A stretch of 64,000 bases of DNA from Bradyrhizobium canariense (GCF_018130465.1 NZ_JAFCKJ010000020.1:1-64000), one strand, 5' to 3'. Positions 45,458 through 55,564 are shown, counted from the stretch's first letter. Notes: generated by a model not told the origin, from the sequence alone. Program-made: numbers and translations.

Positions 45458-45976
45458 TCATTTCTTGCCCATGCACGAGTCTTCGTTCTTGGTATAGGCG
45501 TCGTTCTTGTCTTCGTGCTTGCCCGGCCGGGTGCGGCCCCAGGCCTCGTTGGAGCGGGCACGCAGATAGACGTAGAGATCGTCCATGTAGCAGGCGACGT
45601 TCGGGTTATCGCCGAAGGCCGGCATCACGTTTTCTGCGGCGGTCGAGATGTTCTTGCGGCCGGAGGCGACGACGCCGAGAAAGTCGGCATAGCTCATCGT
45701 CTTCAGCGAATCCTTCAGCGCCGGCGCGTAGGTCGAGCCCATTCCATCCGGGCCGTGACACACATGGCAGTCCGAGTGATAGCGGCGGTATCCGGAATAG
45801 GTGTACCAGTCGACGGACCCGTCGGTGACCTTGTAGGTTGGGTTGCCTTCCTTGTCGGACCATTCGCCGGTTTCGTTCTGCTTGACGGCAGTCGGATCGC
45901 CCGAGCCGTCCGCGACGGCAATTCCCCCGGACACGACCAAGAACATCGCAGCAATGGTGGAGCAGATTTTACGCAA
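45458..45976 (-). CDS. xoxG: XoxG-type cytochrome c, electron acceptor of XoxF
   Basis: A periplasmic c-type cytochrome that takes electrons from XoxF. The heme site is CHVCH, and the segment EWSDKEGNPTYKVTDGSVDW before it is typical of XoxG/MxaG. The C-terminus is rich in Lys and Asp. The TTG at 45976 is chosen because GAGGAA lies eight bases upstream and the product then begins directly with a signal peptide (LRKICSTIAAMFLVVSGGIAVA). The ATG at 45997 has no ribosome binding site but would add only seven residues. It follows xoxF by about 80 bases. Confidence 0.9.
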   Translation of the reverse strand: MRKICSTIAAMFLVVSGGIAVADGSGDPTAVKQNETGEWSDKEGNPTYKVTDGSVDWYTYSGYRRYHSDCHVCHGPDGMGSTYAPALKDSLKTMSYADFLGVVASGRKNISTAAENVMPAFGDNPNVACYMDDLYVYLRARSNEAWGRTRPGKHEDKNDAYTKNEDSCMGKK

Positions 45977-46055
45977 GAGATTTTCCTCGGAAGGCATTCG
46001 GTGAGACGAGCCGGCGCGTGGAGTTGATCCACGCGCCGGAGCGATGCTGAGAGGA

Positions 46056-47861
46056 CTAGTTGGGCAGCGAGAACACGGTCAGCGTACCGCCGAGTGCCGT
46101 GTAGTTGCTGAGCGCCGCGTAGCCACCGACTGCGCCGAGACCGGCGGTCGGATCGGTCAGGCCTGCCGCCAGACCGATGCCGGCCCAGCCGCCCACGCCC
46201 GAGAGCACTGCGACATACTGCTTGCCACCGTTCTCATAGGTGGTGACGTTGCCGATGATGCCGGAGGGAGTCTTGAACTTGTAGAGCTCCTTGCCGGTCT
46301 TGGCGTCGACTGCCTTCAGGTAGCCTTCGAGCGTTCCGTAGAACACCACGTTGCCCGCAGTGGCGAGTGCACCCGACCAGACCGAGAACTGCTCCTTGTT
46401 CGACCAGACGATCTTGCCGGTCTTGCCGTCCCAGGCGATGAAGTTGCCCATGTGGGTTTCACCCTGCGGCGGATACATCGAGAGCGTCGCGCCCACGTAG
46501 GGCTGGCCCGCGGTGTAGCTCACCTTGAACGGTTCGTAGTCCATGCAGACGTGGTTGGTCGGAACGTAGAACAGCTGCGTGTCCGGCGAGTAGGCTGCCG
46601 GCTGCTCGTCCTTGGTGCCGAGCGCGGCCGGGCAGATGCCCTTCACGTTGTGGTCCTCGCCCGCCTTGTCGGTCGAAGCTGCGTCGAGCACCTTCGGGCG
46701 GCCGTAGGTCGGCGAGTTCTTGTCCATGTCGACGCCGGAGGTCCAGTTCACCTTCGGATCGTACTTTTCGGCGACCAGAAGCTCACCGCTGGCGCGATCG
46801 AGCGTGTAGCCGAGGCCGTTACGATCGAAATGCGTCAGCAGCTTGCGCGGCTGGCCGTTGATCTGCTGATCCGAGAGGATCATCTCGTTGACGCCGTCAT
46901 AGTCCCACTCGTCGTGGGGCGTCATCTGATAAACCCACTTGGCCTGGCCGGTGTCGGGGTTGCGAGCCCAGATCGTCATCGACCATTTGTTGTCGCCGGG
47001 ACGCTGTTTGGGATTCCAGGTCGAGGGATTGCCGGATCCGTAGTAGATGAGGTTCAGCTCGGGATCGTAGGAGATCCAGCCCCAAGTGGCGCCGCCACCG
47101 ATCTTCCACTGATCGCCTTGCCAGGTCTTGAGGCTGGAGTCCTTGCCGACCGGCTTGCCGAGTGCGGTGGTCTTCTCTGCGTCGACCAGAATCTGATCAT
47201 CCGGTCCTTCAGAGTAGCCGCGCCAAGCCAGTTTGCCGGTCTTGATGTCGTAGGCGGTCATATGGGCCTGAACGCCGAACTCGCCGCCGGAGATGCCGAT
47301 CAGCACCTTGTCCTTGACGACCATCGGGGCCGAAGTGCCGGTCTCGCCCTTGCTGGCGTCGCCGTTCTTCGCCGTCCATGCCACCTGACCGCTCTTGGCG
47401 TCGAGCGCGACGAGCGTGGTGTCGGCCTGATGCAGGAAGATCTTGCCGTCGCCATAGGCCAGGCCGCGGTTGACCGTGTCGCAGCACATCACCGGGATGA
47501 CGTTCGGATCCTGCTTCGGCTCGTACTTCCAGACGATCTTGTTCTCGTTGGAAAGGTCAATAGCGTAGACCTTGTTCGGGAACGGTGTGTGGACGTACAT
47601 CATGTTGCCGATGATCAGCGGGCCGCCTTCGTGGCCGCGCAGCACGCCGGTCGAGAAGGTCCAGGCGACCTGGAGCTTGCCTACGTTTTGTGCGTTGATC
47701 TGGTTCAGCTTGGAATAGCGGGTATTGGCGTAGTCGCCCGTCGGCATCACCCAGTCTTTCGGGTTCTGCGACATCTTGAGCACTTCGTCGTTGGCCGAAG
47801 CGCTGCCGACGGCGAGAGCCGCCGCGGAGCCAAGATAGGCCGCCAGTAGTACCTTGCGCAT
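46056..47861 (-). CDS. xoxF: Lanthanide-dependent PQQ methanol dehydrogenase
   Basis: XoxF oxidises methanol to formaldehyde in the periplasm with PQQ and a lanthanide ion. The 601-residue precursor has a signal peptide (to about residue 23, ASA-N), the vicinal disulfide C126-C127 (MCCDTVNRG) and the catalytic loop [12 protein letters not shown]. The second aspartate (D322, two after the catalytic D320) is the lanthanide ligand; MxaF has Ala there. Sequence resembles the XoxF5 clade. A strong GGAGG precedes the ATG. It leads xoxF-xoxG-adhC-gfa, and an AraC regulator is divergent upstream. Confidence 0.96.
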   Translation of the reverse strand: MRKVLLAAYLGSAAALAVGSASANDEVLKMSQNPKDWVMPTGDYANTRYSKLNQINAQNVGKLQVAWTFSTGVLRGHEGGPLIIGNMMYVHTPFPNKVYAIDLSNENKIVWKYEPKQDPNVIPVMCCDTVNRGLAYGDGKIFLHQADTTLVALDAKSGQVAWTAKNGDASKGETGTSAPMVVKDKVLIGISGGEFGVQAHMTAYDIKTGKLAWRGYSEGPDDQILVDAEKTTALGKPVGKDSSLKTWQGDQWKIGGGATWGWISYDPELNLIYYGSGNPSTWNPKQRPGDNKWSMTIWARNPDTGQAKWVYQMTPHDEWDYDGVNEMILSDQQINGQPRKLLTHFDRNGLGYTLDRASGELLVAEKYDPKVNWTSGVDMDKNSPTYGRPKVLDAASTDKAGEDHNVKGICPAALGTKDEQPAAYSPDTQLFYVPTNHVCMDYEPFKVSYTAGQPYVGATLSMYPPQGETHMGNFIAWDGKTGKIVWSNKEQFSVWSGALATAGNVVFYGTLEGYLKAVDAKTGKELYKFKTPSGIIGNVTTYENGGKQYVAVLSGVGGWAGIGLAAGLTDPTAGLGAVGGYAALSNYTALGGTLTVFSLPN

Positions 47862-48373
47862 AGTTATTCCTCCATTGGTCTCGTTTATTGTTTCCGAAGC
47901 ATTGCTTAATCACCGGGCTTTTCGTCCGGCGTCTGCTCGTGCAGGGCGGTCACGATTGGGACCAGAAACGATGCTGTGGTGTTTCCTCCTCCTGATGAGA
48001 GCCACGGGTCCACGTGCAGGGCGGCCCGTTCTTGTTGTTCCTGACGCAATCCCTAACGACTTCGTCATCGGGAAACTTGCCCAAGAGGGAAGCTGGTTTG
48101 CTTGACAGCGCACGGGTACGAAGTTTTTGATTTTGCAGTAGCGAATTCAGCGGCTTCGCAGCGCTTTGGGAGCGCCTTCAACACTCAGGTCCCCCTTGAC
48201 GGCGCTGCAACTAAGGCGGAGGATTACCTTTCAAGGGTGGCACTGGAACCATGGCGCTCGTTCCAGAAGATCGCTCAAAATCGAGGTAAACGTCACGCAA
48301 TCACGGCTCAGGGCTCCGGCAGCGCGGCTCGCGATTCGCGTCAAATCTCCGGATCAAACCAGTGGCTGGATTA
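47862..48373. other. Divergent promoter region of xoxF and the AraC gene
   Basis: The 512 bases contain no convincing gene; a 90-codon frame near 48102-48374 lacks a ribosome binding site or family likeness. The length suggests a regulated intergenic region or a long 5' leader for xoxF. I see no obvious palindrome in it. Confidence 0.45.
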
Positions 48374-49342
48374 ATGTCCGACACAATTCACACGCTCTCG
48401 ACGACGGGAATGACGCCGAAGCGGCAGATCCAGAGCTGGATCGACGGGCTGACGAGCCTGTGTGGGCATTTCGACGTCGATCCGCTGGAAGCGTCTTCGC
48501 TCGAAGGCCGCATCGACTACACCAGCGTCTCGCGTCTGAAGCTCTGCCAGATCGAGGTCAGCCAGCATCGCATCGCGCACACGCTGGCGCGCGCCAAAGC
48601 CAATGAACACCCGTATATCAAGATCCACTTCCAGACTTACGGTGTGTCCTATTTCGAGCAGGAAGGCCGGCACATCGAGCTGAACCCGGGCGACATCATC
48701 GCCTATGACGTCTCCTGCCCGCATTCGATCATCAGCCCCGCTTTCACGCGCCACGACGTGGTGATCGTGCCGAAGTCGCTGCTGCGCGACCGCGGATTCC
48801 CGTCGCAGCGAATGCCCGCCTGCAAATTGACGTCACGCACGGGGACGGGGCGGATCGCCCACGATTTCGTCCACGCGACCTTCGACGAGGCGGCCAAGCT
48901 GTCGGCGAACAGTGCGGTCGGCGTCGCCGATTCGCTGATCGACCTCTTGCTGCTGCCGCTGCGCGAGGCGGACACGATGCTCGACCGCGTCGGGCCCGAA
49001 GCGACGTATGTGCGCGCGCAGTTCTTCATCCGCGAGCATTTGCGCGATCCGGATCTGTGCATCGACCAGATCTCCGGCGAGCTCGGCTGCTCCAAGCGTT
49101 ATCTGCACATGCTGTTCTCGGAGCGCGGCACCACGGTGAGCGACTACATCTGGCAGGCGCGTCTTCAGAATTGCCGCCAGGAGCTCGAGGCCCACGCCGG
49201 AAAGACCATCACCGACGTCGCGTTCTCCTGGGGCTTCTCCAGCTCATCGCATTTCAGCCGGGTGTTCCGGAAATATTTTGGCGTGGTGCCGTCCTCGATC
49301 CACAAGGCGCAGCAAGGCGCGGTTGCCGCGGACGAGCATTAG
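48374..49342 (+). CDS. AraC-family transcriptional regulator
   Basis: A 322-residue regulator. The N-terminal two thirds match the AraC-binding-like domain (cupin features near GVSYFEQEGRHIELNPGDIIAYDVS). The C-terminal DNA-binding domain has two helix-turn-helix motifs (CIDQISGELGCSKRYLHMLFSERG and TDVAFSWGFSSSSHFSRVFRKYFG). The ATG at 48374 gives MSDTIHTLS. It diverges from xoxF and probably controls it or the whole alcohol-oxidation cluster. Confidence 0.87.
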   Translation: MSDTIHTLSTTGMTPKRQIQSWIDGLTSLCGHFDVDPLEASSLEGRIDYTSVSRLKLCQIEVSQHRIAHTLARAKANEHPYIKIHFQTYGVSYFEQEGRHIELNPGDIIAYDVSCPHSIISPAFTRHDVVIVPKSLLRDRGFPSQRMPACKLTSRTGTGRIAHDFVHATFDEAAKLSANSAVGVADSLIDLLLLPLREADTMLDRVGPEATYVRAQFFIREHLRDPDLCIDQISGELGCSKRYLHMLFSERGTTVSDYIWQARLQNCRQELEAHAGKTITDVAFSWGFSSSSHFSRVFRKYFGVVPSSIHKAQQGAVAADEH

Positions 49343-49398
49343 GCAAACGCCAGGTTCGGCGACGACGACGGTTGACCGTCACGCGCCCGCGATGTCTC

Positions 49399-49824
49399 TC
49401 ACGCCGATATGGCGATGTAGGGAATGCTGGTCAGGAGAGCGACGAGCAACACCGCGTTGCCCAGCATTCCACTCCAATGCAGTCGGCGTAGCCGGCGCGG
49501 GGCCTCGGCATCGCCGGCGTCCCTGGCGCTGAGCTGTTCGTCCATCCGTTGCATGAACCAGCGGCGTCCGTAGATCGCCAAGGCTGCAAGGAGGCCAACG
49601 CCCATCGCGGCGACCAGGCGACCGTCGAGCAGGAAAGCGACCGCTCCAATGAGTCCGGCAACGCGCATCACCAGAAAATGGGCATTGAACATTCCGCGCA
49701 AAAGCTGGGCGACGGGCTGGATATCCAGCTTCACCAGCAGGAAGGCGGGAGAAGCCAGCGTGAAATAGCCCATCGGAAAGAGCAGGATGATCATGACGGC
49801 TACGGCGACGCCATCCGGTGTCAT
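49399..49824 (-). CDS. Hypothetical membrane protein
   Basis: A 141-residue protein with about four hydrophobic segments (VAVAVMIILLFPMGYFTLAS; VMRVAGLIGAVAFLL; LVAAMGVGLLAALAIYG; GMLGNAVLLVALLTSIPYI) and a charged stretch between the third and fourth. Start at 49824 (MTPDGVAV). I do not recognise a named family. It is convergent with the AraC gene and follows the TctC-like remnant on the same strand. Confidence 0.55.
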   Translation of the reverse strand: MTPDGVAVAVMIILLFPMGYFTLASPAFLLVKLDIQPVAQLLRGMFNAHFLVMRVAGLIGAVAFLLDGRLVAAMGVGLLAALAIYGRRWFMQRMDEQLSARDAGDAEAPRRLRRLHWSGMLGNAVLLVALLTSIPYIAISA

Positions 49825-49969
49825 GGGATCGGCCTTTCTTGTCCGCGCCGGCGGGACCTTCCCGCCAGCGTCGCACAATCATAGCGGGAAAATGCGTTTC
49901 CGGCACTAGGCTTTGGTCGGATGCCACGCCGCGAAGGGCGTCTTGCCTCGAGGTGCCTTGCCTCGCGGT

Positions 49970-50958
49970 TCAGGCCGGCTCGAGGCCGAGCGACCGCGCG
50001 CTCTCGATCCAGATCGGCAGCTCGCGCTGATACAGCGCATTGGTTTCCTGGAAGCCGACCGCGGGTTCGAGCACGAACGTGTTGAGAACCTCCTTCACCT
50101 TCGGATCGCTGTTGGCAGCGACGCAAAGCTCCGCCAGGCGGTCGACGACCGGCTGCGGTGTCGCCTTCGGCACGGCCCAGCCGGAGAAGCCGCTGACGGT
50201 GAAGAATTTCGACGTCGCGCCCTGTCGGGGAGGGTCTTGATATCGGGGATGGCGCCGACCTTCTTCGAATGCACCGCGAACACGGTGCCGCGATCACTTT
50301 GCAGGACGGACTGCGCCGCCGTGTAGCTGCCCATGGCCACATCGAGCGTACCTTCCAGCATGCCCGTCCACATCGGGGCTTCGCCGCGATAGTGGATCGG
50401 CTCGATGGCAAGGCCGTACTGCTTGTTGAGCTCGTGGATCGTCATATGCGGGGCCGAGCCCGCGCTATAGGTGCCGAAGTTGACCTTGCCGCTCTTGCGC
50501 GCGAAGGCGACGAAATCCTCCAGCGTCTTGACGCCGGTTTTCGGGTTCGCCACCAGCAGGAGGCCGGCGCCCGGAATGACGCTGACGAGCGTCAAATCCT
50601 TGTCCATGTCGTAGCCCGGAGTCTTCATCACCACCCGGTTCATGATGTAGGTGGTCGAGATCGAGCACAGGATGGTGTGGCCGTCGGGGTCCGCGCGGGC
50701 AACCTCCGCCGTCCCGATCGCGCCGGCGGCGCCGGGCTTGTTCTCGACGACGACGGTCTTTCCGACCTGCTTGGAAATGAATTCGCCGTAGGCGCGTGCG
50801 AGCAGGTCGGTCTGTCCGCCGGCGGGATAGCTGCAAATCATGCGAATCTGGCGCGATGGCCACGCAGCCTGCGCCGAGGCGCCGCGCGAGACGAAAGGCA
50901 TCGCGAGCATGGTGGTGCCGGCGGCGACGAAGTGACGGCGATCGAGCCTTGCGGACAT
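49970..50958 (-). pseudogene. Tripartite tricarboxylate transporter-type substrate-binding protein (TctC/Bug), frameshifted
   Basis: The gene starts at 50958 with a Tat-like signal (DRRHFVAAGTTMLAMPFVSRGASA) and follows the Bug fold: QIRMICSYPAGGQTDLLAR, VVENKPGAAGAIGTAEVAR, and HYRGEAPMWTGMLEGTLDVA. After KTLPD near 50230 the frame breaks; the expected ending (SKFFTVSGFSGWAVPKATPQ and onward to GLEPA) continues in another frame to 49970. A single missing base (GACAGGGC for an expected GACCAGGGC) explains it. Either a recent pseudogene or a base-call error. Intact relatives bind carboxylates or other small acids. Confidence 0.78.
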
Positions 50959-51068
50959 GATTCTCTCCCGGATTTTGCCGAAGGTACTGCATCGGGTCGC
51001 CTCTGCCATGGGTGGCAGGCGAGACAGATTGGCGCATTCGAGAGGACGGCACTGCGATTGCGCGCGCC

Positions 51069-52115
51069 TCACTCCAGTGTTCGAGCCTTCCGTATGACCC
51101 GTTGCCAGACGATTTCGGTCACGAGCACCGCAAGGATGCCGAACGCGCCGCCCGCGATTACGTTGGCGACGCGCTCCTCGGCGATGCCGCTGGCGCCGCC
51201 GGCAAAGGAGGCGGCCAGCGCAATGAAGAAGCAACGCAGGCCAAAGCCGACGATATAGCGGGAGAATGAGGTCAGCGTGAGGGTGGCCGCGAGAACCGCA
51301 AGCGCATAGCCGACGCGGCTCTCCGGCAGCGCGATGCCGGCGATAAAGCCGAGCGGGACACCGACGAATGCGCCGATAGCGCGCTGCTTCAGCTTGTCGG
51401 TGGAGGCCGAGAGATCGCCGACGACGACGCTTGCGGCCGACCACATCACCCATTGTCCCTGGGCGAGATCGAAGATCTCGACCAGCGCCGCCGCAGCGAA
51501 GACCGCCATGGCGGTTGCCGCCGCGGGCAAGAACCACTCGGCCGCAGGCGGTTCGAACGAGGTCGTCAAGGCGCCGTCACGTCGCCGTTGATCGTACATC
51601 TGGATGCCACAAACCAGCGCCAGGGCAATCGGAGACGCCACGACGATCACGCCAGCATGACGCAGGGCCTCTGAGGCGCTCACGCCCTCCCGCACCTCGC
51701 AGGCGAGATAGACGGCGGGGATGAACACCCAGTTGCCCAATGTCCGGAAGTGCTCGCCGTAGCGCGTCACTGCCACGGCAAGGAAACCGGCGAGCGCCGT
51801 CAGCACGACGAACAGTGGTTTGACCGGGGCAGCGAGGAAGAGCGCGGCAAAGGTGACGAGGATGGCGAGGTAGTGAAACGCGACCGTCTTCGGCGCCAGC
51901 CGCAGCCGCAGCGCGGGAATGAGCAGTGAAACCGCGATCAGCCCGAGATTCAGCAGCGCCGTTTCGCGGGAGATGAAATAGGCGGCGACAAACGGCCCGA
52001 CGACGATCAGCGCGCGCAGCAGCTCGCCGGTCTTGATTTCCCGGGACAGGAGATCGCGCAGGTTGGTTGCAGAGGCACTCACGACTTCTCCACATAGCCG
52101 AATGAACGGCTGCAT
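51069..52115 (-). CDS. FUSC/aromatic-acid-exporter-like membrane protein
   Basis: A 348-residue polytopic protein with about ten hydrophobic segments in two similar halves and a soluble loop (MYDQRRRDGALTTSFEPP) between them, the layout of FUSC-type efflux proteins. The second half includes ASTDKLKQRAIGAFVGVPLGFIAG, typical of that family. Start at 52115 (MQPFIRL) is the first ATG; the extension upstream lies in a repeat. It ends about 110 bases from the TctC-like gene and may form a transport unit with it. Confidence 0.65.
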   Translation of the reverse strand: MQPFIRLCGEVVSASATNLRDLLSREIKTGELLRALIVVGPFVAAYFISRETALLNLGLIAVSLLIPALRLRLAPKTVAFHYLAILVTFAALFLAAPVKPLFVVLTALAGFLAVAVTRYGEHFRTLGNWVFIPAVYLACEVREGVSASEALRHAGVIVVASPIALALVCGIQMYDQRRRDGALTTSFEPPAAEWFLPAAATAMAVFAAAALVEIFDLAQGQWVMWSAASVVVGDLSASTDKLKQRAIGAFVGVPLGFIAGIALPESRVGYALAVLAATLTLTSFSRYIVGFGLRCFFIALAASFAGGASGIAEERVANVIAGGAFGILAVLVTEIVWQRVIRKARTLE

Positions 52116-52149
52116 TATACGAAGTGGGACGCCGCTAGCCACACCCGCC

Positions 52150-52255
52150 GTCATTCCGGGATGCGTGCGAAGCACGCAGGCCCGAAATCCATGGGTGCCG
52201 CGTGTTCTGTGGCGAGATGGATTCCGGGTTCGCCCTTCGGGCGCCCCGGAATGAC
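52150..52255. repeat. Palindromic repeat
   Basis: GTCATTCCGGGATGCG at the left is matched by GCGCCCCGGAATGAC at the right, with internal arms (GCGTGCGAAGCACGC; CGAAATCCATGG / GATGGATTCCGG; CGCCCTTCGGGCG). The element lies between two minus-strand genes and belongs to a repeat type frequent in Bradyrhizobium. Confidence 0.7.
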
Positions 52256-52263
52256 CAACTGAA

Positions 52264-53193
52264 TCACCGCTGAATGATCTTCATCCAGACCTCGCCGAGG
52301 ATCGCAGGCTCCCGCGGCGGCAGATAGGTCAGCCCCGCCTGCCTGCCGAATTCGGCGATCTTGCCCTCGGCAGCAAGCCCGGCCAGCGCCTTGTTGACGG
52401 CGTCGATCAGCGCGGGATCGCCGGCGAGCCCGACATAGCCGCGATTGGCCCCGATCGGATAGTAATAGCCGGACGCGGTGATCGCCGTATCAGGGTGCGC
52501 GGCGCGATGGGCGTCGAAGCGGCCGAGGTCGACCAGCGTCGCGTCATGGTCGCCACGGGCAAGTGCGCCGAGGAGATCATCGCGGCCGGGGACGAGATGG
52601 GTGATGTCGTCGATCAGGCGCCCCTTGTCGAAGGTCATGAGGATCGCATCGCCGAGCGAGCCGCTCTCGATGACGAGGCGCAGGCCTGCGAGGTCGCCGA
52701 TGTCGCCGATCTTGCGCCCCCGCGCCTTCGGCCCGAGCACGACTGTCATCGGCGAGTAGACGTAGGGCTGGCTTGGCGCGAGCACGCCGAGCGCGACGCG
52801 GCGGCGCCGGTCGTCGCGCGTGGCGCCGGCAAAATCCGGCAAGCGCGCCGTTTTCATGCCGGGCTTGACGAGGGAGTCAATCGTCAGAGCGTAGCCGCCG
52901 ACGAGCGAGCAGCGCCCGTCGGACAGCAGCGCATTGGCCTCGAGCTGCGGGCTCGAATCCTCATCCAGCTTGCTCTCGAACCACTGGATCGTCAGCGACC
53001 GCCCGAGCCGGTCGGCGACCGCCTGCGCCAGCAGCACGTCGAACCCCGAGCCCGGCTTGCCCTTGTGATGCACCGAGAGCGGTGGCCGGTCCTCGTCGAG
53101 ACAAATCTTGAGCGGATCGTCGGCCGCGCGTGCAGCCGTGGCCGCCGCCGCGAGGATCGCGGCAATGCCCCACGCGGCCAGCCAGCGCCTCAT
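52264..53193 (-). CDS. MxaJ/XoxJ-like periplasmic protein of a quinoprotein cluster
   Basis: A 309-residue solute-binding-fold protein with signal peptide (MRRWLAAWGIAAILAAAATAARA). The mature start LKICLDEDRPPLSVHHKGKP and block GFDVLLAQAVADRLGRSL place it with MxaJ/XoxJ-like proteins, which support maturation or activation of PQQ dehydrogenases. The ATG at 53193 overlaps the cytochrome stop as ATGA. Third gene of the dehydrogenase-cytochrome-J operon. Confidence 0.83.
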   Translation of the reverse strand: MRRWLAAWGIAAILAAAATAARAADDPLKICLDEDRPPLSVHHKGKPGSGFDVLLAQAVADRLGRSLTIQWFESKLDEDSSPQLEANALLSDGRCSLVGGYALTIDSLVKPGMKTARLPDFAGATRDDRRRRVALGVLAPSQPYVYSPMTVVLGPKARGRKIGDIGDLAGLRLVIESGSLGDAILMTFDKGRLIDDITHLVPGRDDLLGALARGDHDATLVDLGRFDAHRAAHPDTAITASGYYYPIGANRGYVGLAGDPALIDAVNKALAGLAAEGKIAEFGRQAGLTYLPPREPAILGEVWMKIIQR

Positions 53194-53546
53194 GGCTTTC
53201 TCCGACTCGAGATGAAGGCCCAGAGATTCCCGATCTCGTCCTCGCTGAGAATGTCGGCCCAGGGCGGCATCCTGTTGTTCTTGCCGTTCTTCACGGTGGT
53301 GACGAAGCGCGTCTTGTCGTCGGGGAAGGCGCGCAGGTCCGGCGTGATGGTGCCGGGGTTCATCATGTTGGGGCCGTGGCAGTGCGAGCATTTCTCGGCA
53401 TAGGTCGACTTGCCGTGGTCGATCTGTGCCTGCACGGGATTGCCGGTTGAATCATCCGCGGCACGAACGGTCGCCGCAAGCGCGACCGTCAGCACCGCGA
53501 CGGTGGCGAGGATCGCCACCGTCTTGTGAGATACCTTTCTCAGCAT
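53190..53546 (-). CDS. Cytochrome c partner of a quinoprotein dehydrogenase
   Basis: A 118-residue single-heme cytochrome c with a signal peptide (to about residue 29). The heme site is C53-SH-C56-H57 and the likely axial methionine is in NNRMPPWADILSEDEI. It lies ten bases downstream of the quinoprotein gene and is coupled to the J-like gene, so it probably accepts electrons from that dehydrogenase. Confidence 0.9.
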   Translation of the reverse strand: MLRKVSHKTVAILATVAVLTVALAATVRAADDSTGNPVQAQIDHGKSTYAEKCSHCHGPNMMNPGTITPDLRAFPDDKTRFVTTVKNGKNNRMPPWADILSEDEIGNLWAFISSRRKP

Positions 53547-53556
53547 CGTGCCGTGG

Positions 53557-55221
53557 TTATTGCTTGACCGCAAAAACCCAAAGCGAGCCGCCGGGCGGCA
53601 CCTTGGCAAGCCGCTCGTCGCCGGAGAACAGCGAGTAGACGCCGCCATAGCCGCTCGTCACCGCGACATACTGCACGCCGTCCTGCTGCCAGGTCACCGG
53701 TTGTCCCTCGATGCCCGAGCCGGTCTGGAACTGCCAGAGCTTCTTGCCGGTGTCGGCATCGAAGGCCTCGAACTCGCCGGTCAGCGCGCCGGAGAACACG
53801 ACGCCGCCCGCGGTCGACAGCACGCCGGAGAAGCGCGGGATGTCGCTTGGTGCTTCCCACTTCGCCTTGCCGGTCATCGGATCGATCGCCTTCAAATGAC
53901 CGCGCGGACCGTCACCCCATTCCCAGAGATCGGTGAGGTCCATGCCGAGATACCATTCACCCTGCTTGAAGGTGGCGGGTTCGGTCTTGTACCTGCCACC
54001 GAAGGCGAGCGTGTTGGCGTAGGCGAGGCCGGTCTGCGGATTGAACGACATCGGCTCCCAGTTCTTGCCGCCGAGGATCGACGGATAGACTGTCACCTTC
54101 TTGCCGTCGCGCGCGTCCTTCGAGACGTCGGTCTCGATGGGACGTCCGGTCTTCATGTCGATTCCGGTCGCCCAGTTGACCTTCACGTAAGGATTGGCCG
54201 CGAGCAGCTTTCCGTTGGTGCGGTCGAGCACGTAGAAGAAGCCGTTGCGGTTGGCGTCCATCAACACCTTGGTCGGCTTGCCCTCGACGTTCATGTCGGC
54301 GAGGACCATCTCGGCCACGCTGTCATAGTCGAACGGATTGTTGGGCGAGAACTGGTAGTGCCACTTGATCTTGCCGGTCTTGGGATCCATCGCCAGCACG
54401 GAGCAGGTGTAGAGGTTGTCGCCCGGGCGCACTGCCGAGTTGAACGGTCCGGGATTGCCGATACCCCAATAGACCGTGTTCAGCTCGGGATCATAGGAGC
54501 CCGTAATCCAGGTCGAGCCACCGCCGAGCTTCCAGGTATCGCCCTTCCAGGTGTCGCCGCCGGGCTCGTCGGGGGAGGGGATCGAATGGGTGCGCCACAG
54601 GTGCTTGCCCGTTGCCGGATCCCAGCCGTCGATGAAGCCGCGGGTGCCGAACTCGGCGCCGGAGATGCCGGTGATCACGACGCCGTCGGCGACCAGCGGC
54701 GCCACCGTCATCGAATAGCCTTCCTTGATATCGGCCGCCTTCTGCCGCCACAGCTCCTTGCCGTCCTTGGCGTCGAGCGCGATCACGTTGGCGTCGAGCG
54801 TGGTGCGGAACACCTTGCCGTCATAGAGCGCGGCGCCGCGATTGATGATGCCGCAGCAGACGATGCGCGGGGTTTCGGCGGGATACTCGATCTTGGATTT
54901 CCAGATCTGCTTGCCGGTCTTGGCGTCGACCGCCATGGTCGCGTTGTGCGACGTCACGTAGATCACGCCCTGGTACACCAGCGGCTGCGATTCCTCGCTG
55001 CGATCGTCGTTGAAAGAGTAGTTCCAGACCGGGACAAGGTTCTTGACGCTGTCCTTGTTGATCTGGTTCAGCGTCGAGAAGCGCTGGAGATTGTAACCCA
55101 TCCCGTAGTTGAGAACGTTCGATGTATCGGTCGCGCCCTTGACCAGCTGTTCGCTGGTTTGTGCACTTGCACAAGTCGATGCAAGCATGACGAGGCTCGC
55201 GGCCATCGCAAAGCGTTTCAT
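53557..55221 (-). CDS. Lanthanide-type PQQ alcohol dehydrogenase (ExaF/PedH-like)
   Basis: A 554-residue quinoprotein with signal peptide (to about residue 20). It has the vicinal disulfide C122-C123 (IVCCGIINRG) and the catalytic loop NPFDYDSVAEM, with D298 and D300 giving the D-X-D lanthanide signature. The loop and shorter length favour an ethanol/multi-carbon alcohol enzyme of the ExaF/PedH type over methanol dehydrogenase. It is the first gene of a three-gene operon with a cytochrome and a MxaJ-like protein, and diverges from lanmodulin. Confidence 0.92.
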   Translation of the reverse strand: MKRFAMAASLVMLASTCASAQTSEQLVKGATDTSNVLNYGMGYNLQRFSTLNQINKDSVKNLVPVWNYSFNDDRSEESQPLVYQGVIYVTSHNATMAVDAKTGKQIWKSKIEYPAETPRIVCCGIINRGAALYDGKVFRTTLDANVIALDAKDGKELWRQKAADIKEGYSMTVAPLVADGVVITGISGAEFGTRGFIDGWDPATGKHLWRTHSIPSPDEPGGDTWKGDTWKLGGGSTWITGSYDPELNTVYWGIGNPGPFNSAVRPGDNLYTCSVLAMDPKTGKIKWHYQFSPNNPFDYDSVAEMVLADMNVEGKPTKVLMDANRNGFFYVLDRTNGKLLAANPYVKVNWATGIDMKTGRPIETDVSKDARDGKKVTVYPSILGGKNWEPMSFNPQTGLAYANTLAFGGRYKTEPATFKQGEWYLGMDLTDLWEWGDGPRGHLKAIDPMTGKAKWEAPSDIPRFSGVLSTAGGVVFSGALTGEFEAFDADTGKKLWQFQTGSGIEGQPVTWQQDGVQYVAVTSGYGGVYSLFSGDERLAKVPPGGSLWVFAVKQ

Positions 55222-55564
55222 CCGTTCCTCCCAATATGCGCGCCTATTGACGCTGCGGCTGCAACACTCCGCCCGAATGCAAAACGCGTCAATACGAAAG
55301 TCGTAATCGCGACGCCGATATGGTGGGCGGCCGGATGCCGGTCACCTGACGGAGACCTGACAAACAACTCTCACTTGTGCGCAGGCGCTGAAGAAATTCC
55401 GCGGCACGAAGCAGAGTGCGTGCGGGACGGCAGCGGTCGGGCCGACGGGTTCCGCAAGTTGTGCGGTGCGCAGGCTGCAATTCGGGGCTTGAACCGAAGC
55501 TCGCTTGTGGACTTATGTCGTTTCGATCCGGTTCGAATCGGAGCTCTTGGTCAGGGAGGTTTTC
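55222..55564. other. Divergent promoter region between the quinoprotein operon and lanM
   Basis: No gene is evident in 343 bases. A small perfect palindrome, TACGA-AAG-TCGTA, is at 55293-55305, about 70 bases upstream of the quinoprotein start, and could be an operator. The rest is unremarkable. Confidence 0.45.

Noticed and set aside
48102-48374. Possible 90-codon gene between xoxF and the AraC gene
   Set aside because: No ribosome binding site or signal peptide, and it covers the divergent promoter region; no homology recognised.
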